This document shows positions 1-10,469 of a stretch of DNA of 64,000 nt, piece by piece; the stretch's first letter is position 1, and each line of letters opens with the position of its first letter. The notes beneath the pieces were generated by a model. That model was not told the origin of the DNA. It was given only the letters and a program-made list of their open reading frames with translations, and did not search any database. The position numbers and the translations under genes are program-made. The stretch is from Datura wrightii. Lineage: Eukaryota; Streptophyta; Magnoliopsida; Solanales; Solanaceae. Location of the stretch: NCBI GenBank assembly GCA_035772735.1, contig JASDFA010000003.1, positions 127,737,001-127,801,000 of the forward strand, in the 5' to 3' direction.

Positions 1-11
1 ACTCCACTTGT

Positions 12-49
12 TCCCCCACCCACCCACCCACCCTCCCTCCCTCCCCCTC
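12..49. repeat. C-rich low-complexity tract
   Basis: A run of CCAC-type and then CCCT-type short repeats. It is simple sequence with no coding signal. Confidence 0.85.
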
Positions 50-197
50 ATAAGTGCTGAAAATGAAACCATAAATGGACATACAAACTGCATTTGTATT
101 TTACAGTTCGTAACTAGTTAAAATTTGGAAATATTGTACAATCTAACTTATGTTTACACTACCTAAGTGACTTATGTGGTTGCTAATTTTTGTAGGA

Positions 198-640
198 ATG
201 GCACCAAAGCAGATAACAAAGAAATTTAGCAAGGCAACCACATCAAAGCAGTCACATTTGGTGGACGAATGCACTAACTTTGATTAGGATTGGCAGAGAC
301 CACAGATAAGGTCAAAGAAACAGAAGAACACAGATACGCTGGTCACTATGTCCTCATCAAACTTAGATAAAGTAGGGTCTACTGCCACCCCAAGTAATGA
401 GTCAAAAGGACCAACACCTACATAGGGGAGCAACAAAGTGAATCCAATCTAAAGACTAGTAGTGTTGAGGCCAATGAAGGTGGGGAGAGCCGACAGAGCA
501 TAGATAGTGTGGATGATTATGGAGAAGCTAAAACTAGAAGGAAAATCTCTAAAGAACTGGCCCATGTTAGATTATTAATTGTTTGGGCTAGGTAGAAGTA
601 CCAAGAAGGGTGCCAGATCATAAATAGTAAAACCATGGAG
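198..640 (+). other. Possible degraded coding remnant, retroelement-like
   Basis: An ATG at 198 opens a lysine- and serine-rich reading frame starting MAPKQITKKFSKA, broken by stop codons (the first at about residue 30). The composition resembles the basic N-terminus of many plant retroelement ORF1 proteins, but no domain is recognisable. It ends where the LTR-like remnant starts near 649. I do not recognise a family and the call is weak. Confidence 0.2.
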
Positions 641-648
641 GATCATAA

Positions 649-1123
649 TGTTGGGTCCAAATGCACACGCAAGTGTATATAGTCGTGCAAGTAATAGAGT
701 GGCTCTTTCGAGTCGGATGTCGAACCCACAGGGACTTGTGACTTAGCAATTATCCAATACTAGTAATGCTATAAAATTCAACAAGTGCAATTGTAACTAA
801 GAATATGTTCATTTTTATATAATTCTAAAATGAATAATCAAAGAAAGGACGTAATAAAATGGGTTTTAATCAATATTAAGGAGGATTCCAGGGTCAAGGA
901 ATAATTAGCACTCATGTAGAGTAATACTTTTAGGTTAGTCAAGTTATTTATCTGGTTTGTTGATTCATGGGGTTGATTTTATGATTCGGAATGACCATCC
1001 TCTAAACGTCTATTCGAATTAACCTCACAGCTATATCATCGAGCGGGGATATGATAACCCAATTCGAATGCATTTATGTATCATCCCATTTTATAACCAA
1101 GTGAGACGTGTTAGGTATATTTC
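649..1123 (-). repeat. LTR segment, left copy of Athila-like remnant
   Basis: It begins TGTTGGGTCCAAATGCACAC and aligns by eye along its length with 3351-3823, sharing for example 'gacttagcaattatccaat' and 'gtgttaggtatattt'. The LTR probably continues to the right past 1123, but the partner copy is truncated, so the far end cannot be fixed. Confidence 0.6.
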
Positions 1124-3326
1124 TATCCTAAACGCAAATCTAATCCTTAATCATTAAAGATACGATCTCACTCCTCACATTCTTCATTCTATTCTAGAGT
1201 TGCTCCTTCCAGGTTTGTACAAGAAATAAAGATGTATTTTAATGGTCGTGAATCATTAACATAGTATAATCAAGAATGCAAGAACAACCAAATATGATAA
1301 AAACTCAAATCAATTCAAAAATATTCCAAACAATCATACTTTGTGGCCTCAACCCCAGAATGAGGGTTCTTAGCCACTCATAATCCTATACAAAATTACA
1401 AAGTTGTAACGATTCATGTAATAATAAAAAGTGGAAATTAAAAGAGAAAGAACCCTAGTTCCAAGCCTCTTTGATATTTTTCTTCACTCCAAAGTCGTCT
1501 CTCCCCCTTAGAATAACAGCTAAATGTCATGTTTATAGTGTGTGGGAATTGCAACCGAAATTGACCACCCAATGTGGCACATTGTTGAATGCGCCAATCC
1601 TGAAATATGGCACACTGTTGAATGCACCAATCCTACTTCGTGACATGCCACCATCACGGTGGCTTATTGTTTTGGGTCCCTTGTTGCCCAAAGTTAATTC
1701 TTTGCTCCGTGCCACGGCTTTGAACTCCTAAATGCTTCTCCGTGGTAAGAACTATTCTAATCAGTAATAGTGATTATCTTCCGTGAGCGCTTTAATACAT
1801 CATAATTTTCTCATTAAGCACTTTCTTCAATCTAACTAACTTCTTCCCATGATCTTTTCATCCATAAACTTTCTTTGTTTTTCCATTTATTAGAGCAAGT
1901 TCACACACCATTAGTAAGGAGTACTCGATACTTTTTAAATTCTTTTGTTCTTTCTCTACTCCCTGCCACCAACAAATGATTTTTTAAACATTTGCATCCT
2001 TAGTCTTTTTTCCATACTTCTAAACTCCTCTATCTCCCTTTTTCAATTCTAACTCCTTGTAACTCCTATTTTTATTTTTTATTATTGTTTTATCAAATCG
2101 CTTAGGAGTTTTGAATCAAATTAAAGGTCAATTGAAAGAAAAGGATTAAGCTTCATATGTGGCTACCAAAGAATAAGCTAAAGTCTCAATTAAGCTAACT
2201 AGGATCATCCATTGTGAGTAGGTAAAGTGAAGGATAAAAATATATCTAATAAAAAAAATGCCTAAAACATCTCCTAAATTCAGCATTTTTCATTTTTCTT
2301 TGAAAACACACCAGGCAAGTTCTAGACATCCATATGAAAGTATGAAATATTACAAATACCTCACACCCACAGCACATGTTCAACTCAAGAAAGATCCATA
2401 CAAACTCTCAATCAAGCCAACAACACAAGTTCAAATTTAAGCTAAAATCATACAAGACTCAAGTTAATGAGCCTAGGTGTCTCCAACAAAGTCATTCAAT
2501 TTTCAATGCATGCTTTTAAATTTAAAATCAACTTGAATCATTTAGTCATATGTAGCACTTAACAAGAGCACCTAGTATTAAATTGGTGAAAGGTTCTATA
2601 ATTCCTAATGACTAATTTTCCCTCAAGACGGTTGTCATTTATCCATCGTCGGGAAAAGCCCCTAAAAATGACTTTAAAAATTTTCACTCCTAAAATTAAA
2701 AAAATAGTCAGTAGTCGGTTCAAAGGGCACCCCTCAGAAAAGAACCGAAAAGAAAATTCAAGGGGTGGGCGAAGTATGCTCTACTTAAGATTGCAACTAG
2801 AACAAATCAAACCCATCACATACTTCACCCTTATCAAAAATTGGGGGATTTCCACCCCACACTAAAGATCATGTTATGTCCCCAAAGCATTAATCAAAAG
2901 TAAAACAAGGGTTAGGAATACTCCCTAAGGCCTCTAGGTCTAGCTAGTAGCATGTTACTCTATCCAATTTACATCAAAAGGGAAAATGATCCCACACTTA
3001 TGCTTCACCACGATCCTTAGCTTCAATTTTGTGGGTACTCAAACTTCCCTTTAATCTGCAAAAATAAGCAAAAACAAAAACAATAGGTGCTACTAAAAAA
3101 ATAAAAATAAAAACTACCTCTAATACAACTTGGATTGCCTCCCAAGCATCACCTAATTTAATGTAGCGGCACGACGCGAGTACCTTGATTACTCAAACTT
3201 CATCAAGATACCCCTTGGATTACCTCCTATGCAGCAAGTGCGTTTGGCATTCTCGAACTCACTCTCACCCAACACTTACAAAATAAAACAGTAAAACTAA
3301 AACTAGAGATTTGGTAATTTCTAAGT

Positions 3327-3345
3327 CCCTAACAGCGGCGCCGAA
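3327..3345 (-). other. Primer binding site, tRNA-Asp type (degenerate)
   Basis: The reverse complement reads TCGGCGCCGCTGTTAGGGA. It resembles the plant tRNA-Asp complement TGGCGCCGTTGCCGGGGA with several substitutions. It lies directly inside the right LTR, which sets the element's orientation as minus. Confidence 0.5.
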
Positions 3346-3350
3346 AACTT

Positions 3351-3823
3351 ATTTTATCCAAATGCACATATTAGTGTACGCGGTCGTACAAGCAATACAG
3401 TGGCTCCTTCGAGCCAAATGTTGAACCCATAGGGACCTATGACTTAGCAATTATCCAATTCTAGTAATACTATGAAATTCAACAAGTGTGATTGTAACCA
3501 AGAATATTTTGATTTTTATATAATTCTAAAATGAACAACAAAAGCAAGGAAATAATAAAATGGGTTGTAATCAATATTAAGGAGTATTCCAGGGTCAAGC
3601 ATAATTAGTAATCATGTATAGCAATACTTTCAGGTTAGTCAAGTTATTTATCTTTGTTATTAATACATGGGGTTGATTTTATGATTCAGAAATGCCCTTC
3701 CTCTAATCATCTATTCAAATTAACCTCACAACTACATCATTGAGCAATGATATGATAACCCAATTTGAACATATTTATGTATCATCCCATTTTGTAACCA
3801 AGTGAGGCGTGTTAGGTATATTC
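3351..3823 (-). repeat. LTR segment, right copy (5' LTR), truncated by insertion
   Basis: Homologous to 649-1123. The homology stops exactly where a new LTR starting TGTAATGACC begins at 3824, so this LTR was interrupted by a later insertion or rearrangement. Confidence 0.6.
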
Positions 3824-5842
3824 TGTAATGACCTGTCCGTTGTTATGGGGGGAAAATAAGTCCAGAAAACCCTCTCTTGCCTAGGTTGTTGGTGGAAAGG
3901 TATTGGGTGAGTGTTAGTTAAAACTTGAGATTGAGGAATGGTCTATGTGAAAGAAATGAGAGCTACTGGTTATCGAAGACCTTTACAGTGTAGGGAAACT
4001 ACTATAGCGAGACCATTACCATGATCGAAGCCCACCGTAATGGACTAGGATAGTAACCATCGTATTCGTTGTGGCAGCATCCCGAGAGCTATAGCGAGTC
4101 CACTGCAGCGGTATTCTGACATCTGCAATAAACGATGGGAGTTAGTAAGTGGATTTTAAGTGGGGGTTTAGGGGGTTTACCCTAATATTAAAAGCACGAA
4201 CGGTTAAGAAACTAAGAGCGATTTTCCAAGGGCAATGCGATCCTCCTTCCTCAAGGTAAGAATTCTGGTTTATTCTCTCTACTTTAGATACGCTAATCCC
4301 ATTGAATCAAAGAGGAGACCTCTAATGGTGAAATTCATAGTTGAAGAACCCTAGAATGGCAAAACTAGGGCTGATTAATGAAGAATCCTATTGAATTCAA
4401 TTACTAAATGAATCTAATATGATGTCTTTACATATGTGATATGGAATTAGATGTTTGAGATGCAGTACATATTCTTGGTATTGTCTTGCAAGCAATAGGC
4501 GAATTATTTAAATATTTAAGTTGAGGGAGGTAAGATGATGCCTTTTAAAGTTCAAGTAAATTGACTTTGTGGTAAAGTATCGAGTTATGCGAATGAAAGT
4601 GGATAACATGCTTTGTCCTAAGATGAGTGGCTCGTGCCAGTGGGTGATTATAATTGAGTCGCTCATGTCTGAGCGGAGCATCCCGATAAGCACATGAGTG
4701 GGAGCGGGTACCATGCCGATACAGTACATGAATTTTTAGAGTCCCCTGCAGGTCATAACTGAAAAGATAGAAATAAGACCCTTTAGCATATGTGTACAAT
4801 GATGTTCGATTTTGAGTGATTATGGTGATGTTTCGTAGGGATGTGCCTGACACATCATCAATTGTTACAATACTTGATAGAATCCAAAGAATAAAGATTG
4901 GTTCAGAAATGTGAGAACCTGAATGAAACTGAATATCTTGTTGTATAGTTTATGTGTTAGCAATGTTAATGTGTTTATAATGATTTTTCATTATTTGTAA
5001 AGTTAAGTAAGAGTTCTTGATAAGTTGCGGAATCAGTTGTGAGTAGTCCATTGTATACTCCATGTGGTTAGCGGTACATTGATTGTTGGACTTATGGATA
5101 TGTATAACTTGTATGGATGTAATGAATTAAACATTGACATTGGTTAAAGGAGAACTGTAGGTGTTTAATTAAGTTGAATTTCTGTCAAGGCAGTACCGCT
5201 ACAGCAATACCCTTACCGCCATGCAAGACAGTTGCAGTGGTCAAGTGACCGCTGCAGTGAGGCCCAGTCCAGTGAGCAGGCCAGGCGAACACTCTATACA
5301 TATTGATTCTTAAATGTGTATTATTTAATGAACTACTGTTTTGGATAACTGTATGTTGTTATTTCATTGTATATGTGTTATTATTTAAGGTAGGTCAATG
5401 ATGTCTACCAGTACATTGTATCGTACTGATGCTACTCCTGCATTTCTTTTCTGAGTGCAGACCTCGATCCAGGGAGTTCATTTCAACCCCATATTTAGAG
5501 CAGCAGTGTGATATTTGAAGGTGAGCAGACTCAGAGATGTTGTACGGTTCTACCGATGGAGATGTCTTTTGTCCAGACTGTTTTATTTTGGATTTTCTTA
5601 ATTATTCCTCTCTAAATTTTGTTAGGCAGATGTCCATTCATAAAATAACTTTCAGGTTCTGGGGATGTGTTAGATAATTTGATGTTATTTTTATTTCATT
5701 TAAGTAAGGCTTCCTCTATTTATCGTTTTATTGTGATTTATATATAATCGTTGTGAAGATTGAGTAATTAGTTAGGGATTTGTTGGTTCGCCCATCGGAG
5801 GGGATAGTGTGGGTTCCAATCATGGCCACTTAGGTCATGAAA
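3824..5842 (+). repeat. 5' LTR of the truncated gypsy element
   Basis: It starts TGTAATGACCTGTCC directly at the broken end of the older LTR and runs to the decayed primer site at 5847. There is no second LTR to confirm the right end, so that boundary is approximate. Confidence 0.5.
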
Positions 5843-5846
5843 AAAT

Positions 5847-5858
5847 TGATATTAGAAC
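5847..5858 (+). other. Decayed primer binding site, initiator tRNA-Met type
   Basis: TGATATTAGAAC differs from the canonical TGGTATCAGAGC by G-to-A or C-to-T type changes only, and it sits at the expected LTR/internal junction. Confidence 0.45.
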
Positions 5859-6065
5859 CCTAGATTGCTGATCTTATTGTACAAGGAAAAGTGTAGTAGA
5901 GTCTCATGGATCCGTGTGGAGACGTCTGTTACTTATCTTCGAGAGGCTACAGGACTTTAGGAAAACTCCCTTCTTTCTTTCCTTTTTGTGATATCACTTG
6001 ATTCTAATTGGTCTCTGGTTATCCAAATTTGTATCTAACAATTTCTTTCTTTCTTTCTCTCACAG

Positions 6066-8385
6066 ATGGTGATAACACGTGTGGGCGGAATCAGAGAAGA
6101 AGCAACCAAGCTATCAATAGCAATCGCAGTTCGCGGCAGAGGATAGGGCTGAGGTCATGGGTGAACGCCTGCTGCTACCAGAGGAGAGGCCCGTGCTCCC
6201 ACTCCTACTCAGGAAAGGTCAACATCTCCAGTGCCTCCAACAGTTCAGGAAAGAGTGGCAGTGGAGGTGGAGGTCCCAACACAGGGAGAGGCTACAGTCC
6301 TTCCAGCATCCTCTAAGGTCCTGGCTCAGGTACTGAATCTTCTAAGCGGCCTCATGGGTAATGGAGCAGCACCTACGACACCAGTAGGGAAGAAGTAAGG
6401 GACACAGCATGCAGCTGTTGTGGCTCCCTGTTTAGATGATATTTCTGAGGTAGTGATTTTCCCGAGGCCGATGGCTAGGCCGGTGATGACTGGGGGGAGC
6501 ATGAGTTGTTCTGGAGGTTCACAAAAATGAAGCCTCCCACCTTTTATGATACTGAGGCTGAGGACACCTATGAGTTCATTATCGACTACCATGATAGGCT
6601 CTATAAAATGGGGAATGAAGAAGTATGGGGTAGAATTTGTCACCTTTCATCTGATGGGAGATGCTAAGCTGTGGTGGAGGGTATTTTTAGAGTACAGACC
6701 GCTGGGGTCATTGTCGTTGACCTGAACTTAATTCTACTTCACCATCCTAGAGAAGTATGTGCCTCATACCCAGTGAGATCGGAGGCGACACAAGTTCACC
6801 ACTATCGAGCAGGGAACTTCTTCAGTTGTAGCTATGAGGCTCTATTTCACTCACTGTCCAGGTATGCCCTATCTTTATTGTACTGAGGAGGAGAGAATCA
6901 GGCGGTTTTTTAAGGTCCTAAATGTGGGCCTTCATTTGTTAGCCCTCCATATGGTCTCTGCAGGTAAGACCGTCCAAGAAGTGGTAGAGTTTGTAAAGAA
7001 TGTAGAAGGGGTAAAGCAGGATGGTTGTGTGAGGAACACCGAAAAGAAGGCTCAAAAGGTAGGTACTTTAAGTGGTTCCTTTGTTAGGACTACGACTCCC
7101 TAGGGGCACTCGGGGTGCCCTGTTCAATCGTCTATGTAGGTTTCAGCTGGGGGTCCGCCAGGGACCATTCAGTGACCTTCAGGTGTAGCTGGGAACGCTC
7201 AGATAGCTTGCTCAGATATTGGGGCTCGTCCTATTTCCTTCGTTCCAACTTAGAATCCAGTGATTAATAAGGTGTGCGATGAGTATGGGGAGTATGGCCA
7301 CATCCGCAGATGGTGTCCCATGTTTGGTCAGGGAGGGCAGATTATGTTGCACCCAGATCATCGAGTTGCGGCCCCTACTGGGAAAGGAGGAAGTGCGTTC
7401 AACAGGAATTGCCTATAACTTAGGCGGAGCAGCCAGCTAACGGCTAGAGGGGGCACCCAGCCTGGTAGAGAAGGTTTTCAAATGGGAATGGGTGGTACTC
7501 ATTCTGACAGAGTGGTTACACAGCCCAACAGGGGCGAATCTTATGTTGGTAATCAGGCCTACTTTTATGCATTTCCTGGCCGACCCCAGGCAGAGATTTC
7601 AGATGCCGTTATCACAGGTACGATTCTTGTATGTGACAAAATAGCTACAATTTTATTTTATCCTTGTTATACCTTTATCTATGTGTCTGCTTATTTTTGT
7701 TGTAGGATCGAACCTTGCTTGTGATGTTCTTGATATTACAATTCATGTATCTACTCCTGTGGGGGATTTTGTGGTTGTGGATAGGGTTTGTCGTGCTTGT
7801 TCCATAGACTTTATGGGTTGTTATATGGGGGTAGACTTGGTGATCTTAGAACTGGTAGACTTTGATATGATTTTAGGAATGAGCTGGTTGTCTCCGTACC
7901 ATACCATTCTGGACTGCCATGCTAAGACAGTCACTGTAGTGATGCCAAGGTTGTCTAGGTTGGAGTGGAAAAGGAATTTTAGCCCCGCTCTTAAGAAAAT
8001 TATCTCTTATATTCGTACCCGAAAATTGATAGGGCGAGGGTGTTCAGCATATCTAGCCCACATTCGAGATACTAGTTCAAAGGGTCCCTCTATAGAGTTG
8101 GTCTCAGTAGTCCATGAGTTTTTAGAGGTATTTCACACAGATTTGCTTGGCATGCCACCGGACCGTGATATTGACTTCTACATAGATTTAGAGCTAGGGA
8201 CCCGACCCATTTCCATACTGTCGTACAAGATGGCACCTGCTGAGCTGAGGAAACTTAAGGAGCAGTTGCAAGAGTTACATAGTAAGGGATTTATCAGGAC
8301 AAGTGTCTCTCCGTAGGGTACCATAGTATTGTTGTAAAAAAGAAGGATGGTCGCATGTGTGTGTGCATTGAACCGTCAGCTGAAT
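6066..8385 (+). pseudogene. Degenerate gag-protease-RT(N-term) of gypsy element
   Basis: What is seen: a Gag capsid-like stretch near 6630-6680 (reads EFVTFHLMGDAKLWW), a zinc-knuckle remnant near 7270-7320 (GEYGHIRRWC), a retropepsin-like region 7705-7900 with ILGMSWLSPYHTILDC, and the RT linker 8100-8310 (MAPAELRKLKEQLQEL then KGFIRTSVSP). The parts lie in different frames with many stops; a stop follows SVSP at about 8314. In this family Gag packages the RNA, the protease cleaves the polyprotein and RT copies the RNA. This copy cannot encode a working product. The gag start at 6066 is a guess from its position after the leader. Confidence 0.65.
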
Positions 8386-8390
8386 ACGTT

Positions 8391-9025
8391 AAAACTTGTC
8401 ACATTGAAACTGGTTTTTTTATTAAATACCATGCTTAGTGGAATACTTTATATATGAAAAAGAAAAAACTAACAATTTTTCAAACATAACGGTAAAGCAA
8501 GAAACATTTAGAAAAAATAAAAAAGTGATCTGGAAAGAGATTCTGAGAAAGCCCAAGTAAATCAACAAAAAATTCACCTAGAACAGCCTCCAAATATTTG
8601 AGCTACATCCAAAATGGGTTTGAACCCATACCAGATCTTCGAATAGAGCTGAGGCAGTGATTTCATGGCCTTTGTTATCAAGATGGAAAGTGATGAGTTG
8701 TCTTGAGTGAAGATCTACTATGTTTGTTGATATCTTTTTAATGTAATAGTATTATGTTGATGTGTTGTGCTTGACCTTCCTCTTTCCTCAATTTCGACCC
8801 TAGTTTGTAATATTGTTTCCATAAACCCTTAGTTGTTGTGTCTTATTAGTATCTCAAAGATCCATCTACTACTGTCGATGTACTGACTGTAGTAGAAGAG
8901 TTATCTTTCTCTATTTTCTTCACCTTGAAGTTGTTTATTCATTTAAAATGTTACATAAACCATTAATATTTTTTTTGGTTCGAAATGATGGATATTGAAT
9001 TTTTTGTATGTTTGTGCCTATGCTG
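8391..9025. other. Intergenic, nothing recognised
   Basis: AT-rich sequence between the broken gypsy element and the next repeat. No ORF of note, RNA gene or terminal repeat was seen. Confidence 0.6.
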
Positions 9026-9540
9026 TCTGATATGTCAGAATTTTGCGACACATTTGTACCTCTTTTCATGGAGTTTTACATGCCTTAAGTACTAATTTAA
9101 TTCAAAACTAACTCTAATTTTTTAAGTTTCAAAAACTCAATTAGTTGATAAAAGGAGGCATGAAAATCACTGAAGTCTTCCAGAACTGGAGCAAAAGACG
9201 GACCTTTTTTTTCAATAAACGGTCCATATTCTCAAACGACTTGTGCGCTAAAGAGCACCATCAAGTGGTATGCAACTGATGGTTCAAGATGCAGACCGTC
9301 TTTTCAAAAGACAGTCCGCCAATCAGAAGACTGATCTAGGTCAGACAAAAAATTGAAGCAGTTGATGGTTCAAATGTGCGGTCCGTCAATCAAAAGACGA
9401 ATGAGGCCAGGCAGAACACCGAAACGAAGTGATGGTTCAACATGCAAACCGTCTTTCCAAAAGACGGTATGTATCTGCGAACTGGGACCCTCGAATTTGA
9501 ATTAAATTGAGGTTTTAGAGCCTTAGTATAAATCGTCTTT
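9026..9540 (+). repeat. LTR-like repeat with repeated accgtc hairpins
   Basis: Begins near 'tgatatgtcagaattttgcg' and is related to 58334-58400 ('tgatatgtcgggatttta'). It contains three diverged copies of a unit starting 'tgatggttcaa' (about 9278, 9364, 9430). Copies 1 and 3 carry a small inverted repeat of ACCGTCTTT and AAAGACGGT (9295-9315; 9448-9468). This pattern fits U3-type sequence of a solo or broken LTR, but no pair or target duplication was found. Confidence 0.4.
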
Positions 9541-10110
9541 TTTATTTTTTTTGAGAAGTTCGAGTAGTTCAGATTTTTAAAGATAATTTTAGCTAGTTTT
9601 CTAATTTTTCTGCACAACTTAGCATTGTAATTGAAGTTGAAGATCAAGGTACTCAATCCAAAAATTTTTTATCTCATTATTGCTTTGTAAGTCAATATGT
9701 CTAATTACTTGCTTTCTTCTTCTTCTTTTGCTATGGCTAACTAAACACAGATCTAAGGTTGTGATCATAGGCTCAAATCAAAACTCTGATATAATTAATC
9801 TGATTAATCCAAAATTAAACTATTAAAACCTAATCAACTGGGAGTTATTTAATTTGATGATATCGTTTGTAAGTTCATATAATGGAAACTAAAATACCAA
9901 AACCAAAGTCTTCCCACGCCGAATCGAACTGCTCGTCAGACGCCTACCCCTACTCCCGTTACCAAAAAACAAAATAAAATAATAGAAGTTTGGTAATGGC
10001 ATAGTCGTAATAATATGGTAATAAGGTGGTAATTTCTGTGTCCAGTCTTGGAAGAATAAGAAACTCGAAATTCTATCTGAAACCAGGGTTAGCTGTAACT
10101 AAGGCGTAAG
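9541..10110. promoter_or_regulatory. Upstream region of the TPS-like gene
   Basis: No gene seen. This is the sequence between the LTR-like repeat and the TATA-like box, and so the likely proximal promoter. I recognise no well-defined motif cluster in it. Confidence 0.35.
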
Positions 10111-10115
10111 AGCTC

Positions 10116-10124
10116 TTTATAATA
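10116..10124 (+). promoter_or_regulatory. TATA-like box of the TPS-like gene
   Basis: TTTATAATA is followed about 30 bases later by a CT-rich stretch (10150-10160), a common plant transcription start context. Its position just upstream of the leader exon supports the call. No transcript evidence is available. Confidence 0.45.
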
Positions 10125-10172
10125 AGAGAGGAGTGTAGAATGTAGAACCTCTCTCTCTTCTTACACGTAAAC

Positions 10173-10304
10173 ATGAAACCCATCTGCACGTTGTACTTTC
10201 TGCAACAACACTTGTACTATTTCCTGTCAAATCCTCCTAATAAATCCCCATTTGGCATTATCACTATCCATTTTCCTCTCGCCAGAAAACTACTATTCCT
10301 CTGA
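10173..10304 (+). CDS. Upstream ORF in the TPS leader, 43 codons
   Basis: This is the first ATG downstream of the predicted transcription start. It opens a 43-codon frame (begins MKPICTLYFLQQ, ends LARKLLFL) closed by TGA at 10302-10304. It lies wholly in the predicted leader exon, far upstream of the main start at 14969. It is hydrophobic and aromatic-rich with a basic patch near the end, as in peptides that stall ribosomes, although length alone proves nothing. If translated it would be expected to reduce initiation on the main ORF. It could equally be a chance frame; conservation is untested. Confidence 0.3.
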   Translation: MKPICTLYFLQQHLYYFLSNPPNKSPFGIITIHFPLARKLLFL

Positions 10305-10461
10305 TCACTCTCCCTCTCTCCATTTCTTCCATTGAAAGTTGAAATCTCAAACAAAACTGCTCCTTTTTCTACATTCTCCGTTTCACCTTTTTTTTTTTCG
10401 TGTTTTCATGTAATTTTTATGTATGTGATAGCTCTTACCGCTTCGGAAATTTGTCGGTCTG

Positions 10462-10469
10462 TGACGTCA
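10462..10469 (+). promoter_or_regulatory. TGACGTCA bZIP-type palindrome in leader exon
   Basis: A perfect 8-bp CRE/TGA-type palindrome within the predicted leader exon. bZIP factors acting with SnRK1 sugar signalling are known regulators of trehalose-pathway genes, so the site is plausible, but a single 8-mer can occur by chance. Confidence 0.25.

Larger units (their letters stand above)
649..3823 (-). mobile_element. Non-coding LTR element remnant, Athila/Tat-like
   Basis: Two related direct repeats (649-1123 and 3351-3823) flank about 2.2 kb without a gag or pol frame. Next to the right repeat, on the minus strand, lies a motif close to the tRNA-Asp primer site used by Athila-type elements. 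Around 2840-2870 the minus strand carries the AGTGTGGGG motif that commonly follows pol in this group. About 3120-3260 resembles the conserved 'cttgctgcataggaggtaa' stretch of such elements. The right LTR is cut off at 3824 by the next element. This looks like a LARD-like or internally deleted Athila/Tat copy; the family placement is inference. Confidence 0.5.
3824..8390 (+). mobile_element. Truncated Ty3/gypsy element: 5' LTR, gag, protease, start of RT
   Basis: An LTR of about 2 kb (TGTAATGACC start) is followed by a decayed tRNA-Met primer site and by gag, zinc-knuckle, protease and N-terminal RT-linker remnants in several frames. Homology ends near 8385, just where the RT catalytic core should begin; no RNase H, integrase or 3' LTR follows. 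It therefore appears to have lost its 3' two-thirds. No target duplication can be read because the 3' end is missing. Confidence 0.65.

Noticed and set aside
6326..6643. 105-codon minus-strand frame
   Set aside because: Antisense to the gag remnant of the truncated gypsy element. A shadow frame.
9390..9656. 88-codon minus-strand frame near 9.5 kb
   Set aside because: Asn/Lys/Phe-rich AT composition, crossing an LTR-like repeat. No domain.
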